Below, piece by piece: positions 39,901-52,800 of a stretch of DNA of 64,000 nt. Origin of the DNA: Chrysoperla carnea (lineage: Eukaryota; Arthropoda; Insecta; Neuroptera; Chrysopidae); assembly GCF_905475395.1 (NCBI RefSeq), contig NC_058339.1, positions 51,097,172 through 51,161,171 of the forward strand, given 5' to 3'. The notes beneath the pieces are model-generated. The model had not been told where the DNA came from, ran no database searches, and saw nothing but the letters and a program-made list of their open reading frames with translations. Positions within the stretch are counted from its first letter, which is position 1. Each line of letters starts with the position of its first letter. A program made the position numbers and the translations under genes.

Positions 39901-42900
39901 TAATAGTTGTTAGTACTTTTACGAAAAGCATTTAAAATTTTCCTCTATCTAGATTGCGAAAGATATCTCAAAACTATTAAAGAACTTTAAAAAGTTAAAA
40001 TGTTTGTCATAAAAAAACAAATTTGTTCGAAATATTTTTTGGAAACCACCATGGTTCGGGCAGAAATTCAAAATGCTATGCATTTCTATCATCTGTAGCT
40101 CTCTAGAAAAGGTAGCGTTTTCGGATACATGTTTTTAAAACCAAGATGATTGTTTCGGTATAGGTATACAATATCACCCACCAAGGCTATTGATCATTTT
40201 TTCTGAACCACCCGGTAGGTATATCTTCACGGCTTTTACTGTAATTTCATTCTCGCTTAAGTACAATCAATTGACTAATCTACAGATATTTGAAACAAAC
40301 AAAAAAGTATTTTTTTTATCGTACTCATAATGTTTATTAGAAATCTTTGTTATTTTATGAATTTATAGTAATAATTTATATATTTTATAGTTGCATTGAA
40401 ATAATTATTAGCAACAAAATAAATAAATAAATAAATATTTGCAACAGTCATTCAACTGTGCAACATCTTTCTCTAATCAAGGTCAGACATTTTTGAAAGC
40501 AGATTAATTATGAAAATAGTGTTTTTGTTATATAAACTCAATAAATTTATTTTGTATTACAGTAATCGGCAATAATTGATTGCAGTAACTGTAAATTTTA
40601 AAATAGATATAAATATTTATTCCTCCAAAATCTCTTCGGTTTGAGAAGCCGAAATACGCAATTTTGCAACTTCTAAATTATATATGTATAACTTTATCCT
40701 CGTCTAAAGATTATGGTTAAAATTAAAATTTTTGTATGTACACTGCAATTATTTGCGCTTCCGCCAAATGGTATGAGCTGTAACTTTCCTTATAAGTTGA
40801 TTCCAAGACGGCTAGATTTTTCATACTTTGGAAATTTTTTTCAAATCATATTCGATTTGCTTTGTTAGAGGATATTTCGCGTTAATTAACAGAGGTTTCA
40901 GGTGCAAGACTTCATCCCTATTTAAGTTCAATAAGGAATAAGATATCCGAAATTTAGTCGTCACAAATACTGTTCTAATATCAATATTTATTATAATTGG
41001 CTCATTATGCCATGCATATATGTAATATGCAAGGTATACTAAGTTTAGTCCCAAGTTTGTAACGCTTAAAAATATTGATGCTACGAAATTTTGGCATAGG
41101 TGTTTATAAAATCACCTAATTAGTCCATTTCCGGTTGTCCATCCGTCCGTCCGTCCGCCTGTGGGTATTTCAACAAGTAACTCAGTCAATTGTTTGTTTT
41201 CACTTGCTTTATTATAAGTTTAATTTCTGATACTTTCAAAATGTATATGTTAAATAACCGCGGAAATTGACTTTAAAAATTTTGCATAAAACCCCAAGTG
41301 GAGAGTTGTTCCAGTTTAATAATTATTTATTTATATACTTAGAAAGGTTAAAATGAGTGTTTACAGTTTAGTGACATTTACCCGTATACCTTGACATTTA
41401 AAATTTATCTCAAGAGATAAACATACTATTTTAAAAAGACAAAAAACAATAAATTTTTTATTTAAAACATTAATTATATGTTAAACTTCCAAATTATTCA
41501 AACATGCAGTAGTGCTATTATTAAAACAACGAATTGAAACTAGGAAAAATCAACCAATTTCAATTTTATTTTGATAAACTATAAAACATTTTTATAAAAG
41601 ACATGCTAAAAATTATTCTTTAAAAGACATGCTAAAAAATTTTTATGGAACGACTAGACTTCTACAAAAATTCATTTCCTACTCCTATTGAAAAAATTTC
41701 TCTTGAAATGAAAAGAAAAAGTTATTGCTATTAACTTCTTAATTTATAAGCCTTTTCTACATAAAGAAAATCGTTGGTTTCAACTGTTTCTAGATAAATG
41801 ATTTGTTTTTACAAGGCTTAACTAAACTATCAAAATCCGGACTATTATTATATCTCGTAGCAAACGTAAATGAAAATTACAAAAATTGATTTGTGCGGTT
41901 TTCAAAATTCCGACTGAATTTTAAAGACTAAATATGGATCTATTATGAGTAGATAATCTATTTGTCGGTAAAAATCAATTAAAACTGTTTATTTTTTTGT
42001 CTAATACTACAGTTTTTTACTGTTTATTTTATCTAGCACATGTAGTATTAGGAAAGATTAATACTGTGTATTAATATATGGTGATTAATAAACAATACAT
42101 TAACTCCAATTGTAATCAATACACCTACTAATGAAATCAAATGTTTCATCCAGGATTATTAAATACATCATGGGATTCCAAGAAACATAAACTAAATCAT
42201 TAACATAATATTTTGATGTAATTGAAAATATTCCAATTACATCCACTTATATTGTAACAGGAAAGAGTTAATCTGAACTCTCATTGAATTTTAGACAGGG
42301 TGTATTCAAATAAGTGTCTGTAGCTTTAGGAATTTATTATTGATATCAAATCATTACAAAAAGCTGGTATGAATATGAATCCAAAACCGTCCACTTCGGA
42401 CCTACAGCCGTTGTTAGTATTTAGTATAATTAAGAGAAACACTTTTGTATTTAGTCTAAGAGAAACCAAATTATTCGAAAACTTTTGGAGATACTACAAA
42501 ATTTAAATAATAACAAAAGTGATTCTCATAAAAACATCAATAACTTTTGTTCGAAAAATTTTTCCAAAAGCCTTTATCAGGATGGGCAAACGGGACTTCT
42601 GAAACGTCCTTCAAACTTCTGTAACTAAAAATTAGAGTAAGAGAGTGACAACCTAACCAGTGACAACCAAAAATACGGGTAAGACAGAGAGACAATATTT
42701 TTTTTACCTATCTCATTACTATTAGAGAAACTGAAATAGATAGAAGAGTCGTGTACCTCTCTCGCCTCCTCCTCTATGAGCAATGTGTACTTGGATAAAG
42801 AGACACACAATACAGTTATAACAATGGTGATTTCGGCTTAAATTAACTCGCCCATGCCTGGCCTATAGAATTCGGCACAAAACCAAAATGAAGTGTAAAA

Positions 42901-45900
42901 TTTGTGATGGCTGTAGATCTGAAAAGTTCCGTTTTTTGGACACATATTCACCCGAAATTTGCATCATGCTTTGATGTCAAGTTTAAATAAAATACATCCT
43001 GTCCATAGGATAATATTATTTGGAGGATATAAAAACTTGCTATGTAAATCGCGCGTAATCAGTTTATTTTTAATTACAAATATTTTACAACGAAAATTAA
43101 TTTTCATTAAATATTTTATTGATTATATTTTCGTAGAAAACAATATCATTTATGTTAAATATTAATTTTATACCAAAACAATCAAACAAGAAGAATTAGA
43201 GATTATCCTACATCCATTTTATCAATTCAACGCAACATAATTCGACCCAACCTATCAAAACTGTAAGTTTTTACAGCTAAAATGGGTTTAGACGATAATA
43301 AAGGTTTAATCGTCGGTCCAGTCCAATTTGCATCAGTCACAATAAACTGATAAAATGTGAGGAAATAAACGATGAAGTCATCCCCTAAAATTACCAGAGT
43401 ATTCAACTACTTTTTTAAAAACTCTTTGGCTTCAAATATTATCTGATACTAGTTTAGATTGTTCAAATTATTTTACAAGATCAATGTGATGATAATCCAA
43501 TATTTGCTACAAACATAGATTGTGCAAATTATTTTACAAGGTCATTACCAAGAAGGTTGAAATGGTAAAATATCTGAAATAACTTAATTTTTTTTTAAAT
43601 AATTTTAATTAATGAATTTTTTTTGTATAAATTAATATCGCCTATGGCCAAAATTCTATAAATTGTGTCTGTAACCTAACAAAATAATGACAAACAAAAA
43701 ATGCAAATTAAAAATTGCTACCTTAACGCCATGAGAGGATATGCTTAGAGCATGCAAAATCAATGGCAAAAATTTTGTATACAAAGGAAATACCTTAATA
43801 CAATTATCCTTACTAATATTATAAATGCGAAAATAACTCTGTCTGCCTGCAGTCTGTATGTTACGCAATCACGCCTAAACTACTAAACCGATTTAAATGA
43901 AAGTACAGAGACAGTCTAGAGCTAGAAAGGACATAGGCTACTTTTTAATGCAAAAAAAAGACCGTAAGGAGTTGGAAAAGGGAATGCTAGTTTGTATGGG
44001 AAATTATATCATTTTTAAAGCTAGAAGCTTGAAACATACTATTTGGGCTTTTAATTAGATATAAATAAATACCACATTCAAAGTTTGTGAAAATTTTGCC
44101 CTAAAAGGGGTAAAAATATTGAAAGGAAGCTTACAAAATGTGAAAATGAAATTCACGCAATAATAGGTATCCATTTAGAAAGGTGAAAGCAACAGAGGAT
44201 ATGAACTAGACCATAGCCTTCAAGATATAGGTGAAGGTACTAGGTACTTAACCGATTTAAAAAATTATTTCAACTTATAAAAACCTTCATTATATGCAAG
44301 TAACATAGGCTGTTTTCAAAAAAACTAGGGCTCCACCCCAAAATAATAAAATCGACGAAATTGTGAACAACAGGAGGATAAGTAACGCTATATAAAGTGG
44401 GGGGTTATAACACAATAATCTTTGTATTTAAAATTGAAGTGGCCCAGCAAAGCGAGTAGTTCACAGCTAGTTAAATAATATTATAACAAATAAATACTGA
44501 AAAATTAATCATACTCAATTCTGCATTTTTTAGTTGATATTTCAATAAAAGCGTGTTGTATTATAGTTTGTACAAATTTTTCACGTGTTGCAACAGATGA
44601 CCAGATTATAAACGGCCTTCTCAATGATCAAAACTATTTCAAATTTATCTCACTATTACAGTTTTAATATTTATACTTCAAAATTAAGTTAATTTTTATA
44701 ATTTTGATCGATGAAGGACATCAATAATCTCTGCCTACGAAGTATTGACCTTTTTAAAAATTATGATATTTCACAATTTTTTTTGGTAAAATTATTATTA
44801 TTCGAAGGCGTATAGATATTTTTGATTGAAAAATTTTAGGTCAAGTTTCAAAAATTGAGCAACAAGTTTTTGTTTTGTTTTGAATGGATGAAATCTAATA
44901 ATTCATTTATCAAAAATTTATTATCTTTGATATTGGACTTTTAAATTGTTTTAATTCCAATGTTAATTGTCTATGAAATTCATTGATGAAATTATTAAAC
45001 TTAAGTTAATCCATATACAAAAAATATTACAAATCACAAAAAAACTTTTCTATTAAGATTTAATAAACTATCAAACTGATCGGTATATTTTGGTCTTTTA
45101 TTTGATTAAGCCTTTTCTAAATTATGTAGCCAAAAGATTGGCACAACCATAATGCAGTGCAATATTTAGCCAAAATATTTTGTAAAAAATATCATAATTT
45201 TTTCGAAGCATATCAAGACAATTTTTATTTAGCCGCAAATTTATTAATGGTTTAAAAGTTAGGTCGATCTTTATCCATCTGATAACCAGATGAGATTATT
45301 TTTTATGAAATTTTAATTTTTAAACATTCCTATCATATCTTTTCTATCGAATGTGTTCATCGCTATTTTAATTAAATTAATTTTAATCAATTCTGTCCAT
45401 GAACGATTTTTTTTTCAGGCAAGCCTATACCATTATTTTCGTAATTAAATTATTTTTAACGATAACGATATATATTTCGATTCTGTGGATATCTGTCCAT
45501 ATTGTATGGACAGATCTACACCGATCTGTAAACCAATCGAAATTGGTATCAGAAGAAAGATAACTTAATTACAGATATAATGGTATAGGCTTGCCTTAAA
45601 AAAGCGTTCTTGGGAAAAATTGATTAAAATTAATTTAATTAAAAATAGCCATGAACATGTTTTGATAGGAAAACTATGATATGCACGTTTAAAAATCAAT
45701 AAAATTTCATACAAAATATAAGCAATTCTATTGCAATTTTGCCCACATTTATTCTCAGATTGCTTGGTCTTTTGTAAACATTTATTAGAAGAATGAAAAA
45801 ATGTGAGCTAATTGATTTACTACTTGAGATAAAAAAAAACTTTTGAAGATAGTTTTTTGTTTAAATTATTGATAACATAACAGCCTCAATATCACACTTC

Positions 45901-46802
45901 TTACAAAGATAGGCGTCAATTGACCTAAATTAGTTTTCTCTGATAACAGAAAATGTAGAATAAAAAGTCAGGTAAAGTCTATATGCAACATCGACAATAG
46001 TGAGGTAGGCTCTTAGGTTCAATAAAATAAAGTCAATAACAACAAGAAACTATTTTTTCGAGTAAGAAAACATTTTATTATGTCAAAATGTGATATTCAG
46101 TCACTATTTTTCTATAAGTTAATTTTGCCAGATACAGAAAGTAACTTTTCCAAAACTCTGCACGCGTCGACCTCTACATCACAAAGGGTAAACAATGACA
46201 GCAAAATTGTTAAATCATATTAGTTTATACATGAGAAAATGTTTCAATAGTTTATATTTACCTCTGTATTTGCCAAAGTTTGAAAACCAGAAAATATAAT
46301 CAAAAATCCAAGACCACAAATTATAACATTAAAAAGGGACACGTCAAAATACATATTAATTTACAATAATACTACGAAAATAATTTCAAGTTTTATTCTA
46401 TACCAAAAAATTAACTTATAACTTAATTAGATTATTTCATTTTTTTATTAATTATCATCTTTCTACAACAGTGAGGAGGTAAACTTAGTTTCCATGACTT
46501 CCAAGAGTAGAGTAAAATAGCTCATTTTATGTTCATATTTGATAACAATTGGAAAATTTTAAATTACGATTATATTCATAATTATTGCATACCTTTCATT
46601 ATTTAATTACATTTCTTTTAAAATGGGTGACATTTTGACAGAATATTTGACATAAACAAAATATTTGTTGCCATGACTTATGATCCATGCTTACAATACT
46701 ATAAAAGTCAATACAAATGTATCATCATATATCTCACATTTTTTTCCCAAAACCTTAATTGTGTTAGCCTGAGTAAATCCTATTTATAGTAGCTCGCATT
46801 AA

Positions 46803-46834
<32 letters not shown>

Positions 46835-49800
46835 GATATAGTTTTATTCGGAGCAGTAACACTGGACTGACCCTACAACTGTTACTTTCCACCGATCTGA
46901 AAGTCTGGAGCCATTTAAGGTTAACAACGTATAGGAGCAAATTGTCAAAAAAAGACACCTGCTTACTTAATACGAGCTAACTCAACTCTTTTAACATAAT
47001 TTTAACGCTCAATATACTAATAATTGGATTTAAGAAAGTATGGCCTTTTTCTATCTTAAAAATATTTTTAATCATCTTAAATACTTTTAAAATTCAAAAT
47101 TATGATTAGTATCAATCATGGAGATAATACGATAGAGTTGCAAAATCGCCGCCCAAGCGGTTGATCGCAGCAGAGAGGAGCAGATAAAGTAGACACGTTT
47201 AGCTGTAGAGAGACAGATAATGTAGGTGCGTATAGCTGTCTCCCTTATACGCTTACAATTTCTGTCTCTTTCTACCTCTCTCATTGCGGTCAAAAGTTTA
47301 CTTATTGCGTTTCCTATCTTCCAATCTATACAGCTCTATGATATTATCAATATATCAATCCATATAAAAGTTATTTCCTTTGCACGACAAAAATTATGTA
47401 CTTATTTCCAACAAATATCATTTTACAGAAGTTTTATTTACCAGTAAGTATGCCATGGTTTGAAATGACGTAAATAGAAGCATAAATCCAACGCCCATCT
47501 CGAAAACGTTAACAAACTTTTTAGTAATTATTGGCATTTTTAATTGAAAATGCAAGACACAGAATTAACAAAACAAATACAAAACACACTATGTGGATGT
47601 GCTCTCAAACTAATTTTGATAATGATACGACATATTATTTCTCTTTAGACAAAAATATCATAATTTGGCATATTTTCACAGAAAGTATAGACTTATTCGC
47701 TGTATCGATAGTCAACTGTTTTATGACAACCAGAGCAGAATTTATGGGGTTTTGGAAATATCTGATGGGCGGTTGTTTACTAAGCGGCGGCTCACTTCCG
47801 CAATTTGTACGAAATTCCCAGGGAAACATCCGCTTTTTGAGCATTTTTATGACAATGCACATCTGTACAGTCTCTCCAAGATTGGAGACAATCGGTATAT
47901 GGGTTGGAATCTTATAAGATGTTTTACAGCATCACAGCCCTCGAAATTGCGTTAGAAGTTTGAAAATAAGTATGCAAGTTAAGTAAGTGTCTAGGATGTG
48001 TCTTTTAGGAGTGATAACTTCGAACGCCCTTCCTTTTTTGTCTACCTCAAAATCATGTTTTTTCGACTTTTACGAGTTTTAACAAATCTTCATAGCCCTC
48101 CCAATTGAGTTGGAGGGTTGGAAATTATAACGTAAATTGTGGAAGCCTCAAGAATATGACTTTTGGGGATGGTAAGATCTTTGCCACTCTTTTCCTTTTA
48201 TTATAACACAAAATCATATTATTAAGCGGTTGATAAGGTTTTCAGACATTTCACGCTTTCAAAAATAAGAAGAGACAATAATCCCATGCCAATAAAAAGC
48301 ACACAAGAATAAAAAACATTAAATGAGGGGGAAACATGTCTTTAGTGATGCAGCTCTACTGCACATGTGTTTTTTTTTTTAATTTTAATAGTTTGTAAGT
48401 TTGACCTTATAATGGGTCCAAAAATATGAATTATCTCTCATTCATAAAAATTTATAACGCGTATTATGTAAGTGGGATAGAATTGTCACAGAATTGTAGA
48501 AAAACAAGATATTTATCCTTCTTTGACGTTACAGTAGACCAAAGCATCAATGAGATTTTTGGCAAAGACAAAGTTTTTTATATATATTTAAGGATCAAAG
48601 AATTTTATTAGCTATTTTAAATCCCATTTAAGCAAACAGAAACTTTATTATTAAGATTTGAATACGTTTAATTGGTATAGATAATCATCGGAAGCGCAGA
48701 ACTTATTATATTTTGTTAGTGTATACTAAATTTTTGTAGTCTATAAACATCAGAACCTTTTGATTATTAATAATTTTTACGACTAAATGGCGTACACTAC
48801 GAAGACAAAATAACTTGTATAGTAAATATTAATTATAGGGAATTGAAAAAAATACACATATAACAGGAAGCGAACGCGGGAATCTTTGGTTAATACCAAG
48901 CGCTATTTGGTAGTAGAAAGAGACACTAAATAAGTGATCCCTTTTTGGGATTAAAAGACAATATTGGGCAAAAAATGGACAAAAGGAACAAAATAATAAT
49001 TTTTTTCTGCTGTTCTGGTAGCCCAAGTTCATTCAGTATTCATTAGCCCGCAGTAAGGGTGTGGCAGAAAAAATACTTATTTTAACTTCGCCAGCAATCT
49101 CAACAACTCAAAAAGTTCAGAAAACAAAAGCATTGTTTTAGATACCAACTTAGATTTTAAAAAACTCTGAGGTACCAACTAACTCAGGTACCCCGTCGTA
49201 TCACTTGGAATATTACACAAGTAAGCGATTTAGTACATAAAATATGTACCTACTTAAACAATTAATTATGATAAATTAATGTTTCATAATTTAACGAAAA
49301 AACAAATTTTACGTATAATAATCATTATAAGTAGATAAAATAATTTTACAAATTATACAAAATTAAATATTTATACATACTAATAAAAATTGTATTAGCA
49401 AAAGCAGTTTGCGTATAAACACTACAATTTAAACAAATCAAAATAAGTAATTATTATCATAGAAAACAATTATCTTATTCTCATTTTTAACATAATTAAA
49501 AATAATAATTGTTATTTATTAATGTTTAACCAATTTAAATTAAAAAATTAATAATTGTAAAATTATTATTTGGCACAGTTTAAACAAATGTCATTTACCT
49601 ATGATTTATTGTGTCTTTTAGACTACAATTAATGTTAGGTATAATTAATCGTAAATTTTTCAGATTTATTTGCAACAAGTCAAAAATTTTTGTGAGCGTA
49701 GTCCTTATGGAGTTTAACAACATCGAGTAAGAGTGATATTGAGAGATATGCCCTTTTAATTTATGAGACCTGCAAATTTTTAACTATTCAACTTAAAAAT

Positions 49801-52800
49801 TTATGAATAGTCGATTATTTTCCTTAAAATAATAAGAATATAACTAACTGTCCTCCGAGTCTCCAAAACTTTGAAAATTCCAAATTAAAAATTTTTCTAG
49901 CTCTGAACTTAAACAGTTAGAGCTCTTTCAATATCGCACTTGCTTGATTTTGTTTTAGAAGGCAGCTCTCTTAATATATCCAAGAACCAGTTTTGACGTC
50001 GACAGATTTTAACTTTAGGAGGTACTCAAAGATAGCTGACTCAAGAATGTCATTCTTCTCATAGCAAGAGCTGGGAATTGGCAAAGGAGATTATTCATCG
50101 TTTCTTCTTTTGCTTACTGTGACTCTTCTAACTCCTGATGGTTCTCAGCTAGGCTTATTGTATATAGATACCCGATAGCTTTGTGCCATTGTTAGCGAGC
50201 TCGTCGACATCGCGATTACCTGTTATGCCCCTATCAGTACGGTATCCATATCAGGTTTACGTTGTAACTTACCGACTTACGGCGCTTTAAACAATATAAC
50301 AGCTATAACCATTATCAAAGATAATAAATGAGAACTCTAGTATTTTTTGAAATAATTTATTTCCAACAAAAATTGTTTCAAAGATTTGAAGCACATTCAA
50401 GAAGTCGCAATATAATATGATCCAAAAAATGAAATTCAGAATGCTAAGAAGCAAATTAACATTTTTAAGACCAGCCAAAGAACTAGAAAAACATAATTTG
50501 AAAATTGCTCCCACTAGAACTAAATTGAAACAATTACTGGGGAATCCAAAGTATAAAATAAACGCACAATAGTCGGGGATCTATTTCGTAGACTGTCAAA
50601 ATTGTTCGAAGAAATACGTGGGCCAAAGTAGACGACAATTTTTTATAAGATTTACAAATGACACAAAATCTTTGCAATGAAACAAAGAACTTGGATAAAA
50701 GACAACTTATTCCAAATTCGGATTTCCTAAAAATTTCAAAATTAAAATTGTAGTTTTTATAATTAATAATGGATTTTGAAATTGAGAAACTATTAAGTTT
50801 TATGGTTTATTTTTGATTTGTGATTTGAATTTCTATTTTAATTGTCAAAATCAGGTTATAAAATACTCAAATATCATTAGCTTAAAAGGATAACGCGATC
50901 TACGCTCATTGGTCAAACATTAATCAACTAATCGAAGCGCTATTTATACAGCTAATTCATACTGATGATGATTACTTGGTAGCCGGAATACGCATTTATA
51001 TAATACAAAAATTGATCTAGGAAATTGGGAAAAAAATTTAAACTTAATGTAACAGCTATGATGAACAGTTTCTCAATCTGTATATACAGAAAATGTGACA
51101 AAACCGTCCTCACCATAATTTTTAAAAACATAACTTACCGCAATAAGTAATTTAAAAAATTTAATTTTTGGCAATAATACATAAAAATATAATATAATTG
51201 CATATGAAGTAATTTATATGTATGTTTTGAAAATCATAAATATTTGCAAATAAAGGTGTGGAATGGAATATTACGGGAATTAAATTATCGATGTGACCAA
51301 ATATATATAAACAAAACAAGAAACAAGTTAATAAATTTGCATTAAATTTGTTTACTTTACACCCAAAAATTTTACGCAAAAATACATTTACTACTTAAAT
51401 AAAAATTATTGTCATATAAATTGGATGAGCTATTGAAAAAAAAATTACGCCCAATTTTTTTAAATATTATTTTTATGAAGTTGTGATTTCAGTAAACAAA
51501 TAAATTAATTAATTTATGACCTAAATTATAGAAAGTTGCAAATATTGATAACAATATTTATGCAAAAATCACTTTTATTCACTGTCTTGGAGATGTTGGA
51601 GTTTAAAGATTAAATGTTATTAAATTTTAAAAGATCAACACACTTTGCTGATTTTATGTTTTTGTCCTAAATAATATGGCACGAGAGCTGGTAACGTTTT
51701 CGAGAGTTTAGTTTAAGACGACCGAATTTCGAATATTCCTTCCTTTTCTTGTTGAATTCACGTTAGGATGAAGTACGTTTTGAATTAGAAAGCAATTGTG
51801 TTAAATAACGGTCGATACACAATTAAAATAAATGCGCACTAGTAGCTCTATCATTCTCCAGTGCTACGCACACTTCATGTCATCCTAAATTCAATAAATA
51901 AAAAAAAAGAAATATTCAAAATTCGCCCGTTTTCAATCAACTACAATACAAAATCAACTTCTTCGTTGTCAGCTCTACTAATATGTTGTGATAATATTCC
52001 AGTTAAATTTATTTTTACTACTTCCTTGATAATTATTAAGGCAGCTGCTCTCTAAAATTTTCTAAGAGGAACAGTTGTTTGTTTAGGGATGTAAACGCAA
52101 GGTAGAATGACTTATGAAGTAATCGATTGTGCATGTAAAAGTTTTCTGCAATTTCCTTTCACGAGATACAGAAGAACGTTGTCGTAATTCCTATAAAAAA
52201 GTCGTTGCAGTCATATATCATAAATAATTCGAGAATCCAGGATACTATATCGTATCTTTGAGTTGGCAACACTTTTTTGTTTGATAACCGATTTGACAGC
52301 AAACAGCTTGCCGATTTGACAGCGGGCACTTAATAACCGATTTGAAAGCAGACACTTTCTTTGTGTTTAGTTTGGTTTGCCCATGGAGGTATTATAGACA
52401 TATAATACCTCAATGGGTTTGCCATTTGATAATGAATAGACTCATGCCAGAGCAACACTTCCAAGTTATTGAAATTTAGAAATTGTATTGAATTTTTTAA
52501 TACAATTATTGAAATTACGCGTAAAGGTCCTGTTAATTGACCTCCAAGATAGTGCGATCTAACCTCGTTTTCTTGGAGGATATGTAAAGTCATTTGTCTA
52601 CGCCGAAAAACCACACACGGTTGAACACCTGGAATACAACAATCGGCGAGTTATTGGCGCACACCGTTGCGGCTACATGACCAAAATCTTATTTAAACAT
52701 TAGTAGCATAAAATTATCTATCCAATAAAGCCAGTTTCATTGATATTAAATATATTTTTCTGTATTTTATTCATTAAAAAAATCCGTTGTGAAAAGGTTA

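Larger units (their letters stand above)
33092..46261. other. MFSD11 intron 1, part common to all first-exon versions
   Basis: About 13 kb of AT-rich intron holding the elements listed separately (fold-back near 34.4 kb, hairpin 36.2 kb, repeat A pieces, Helitron-like element, palindrome at 45.5 kb). A further first-exon copy was sought by the FQT codon signature (GTTTGAAA on the plus strand) and none was found. Short direct duplications occur at 41595-41640 (AAAAGACATGCTAAAAA, twice) and 43457-43545. Confidence 0.6.

Noticed and set aside
47531..47955. Two overlapping plus-strand open frames (96 and 128 codons)
   Set aside because: Start next to the antisense of exon 1b; no domain, and two frames open at once points to chance base composition.
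51120..51175. Possible fourth MFSD11 first exon (open frame before a GTAAGT donor)
   Set aside because: Lacks the G.GF...FQT motif and ends in the wrong phase for exon 2.
52330..52614. Minus-strand 94-codon open frame
   Set aside because: No domain recognised and it spans a short palindrome; looks like repeat sequence.
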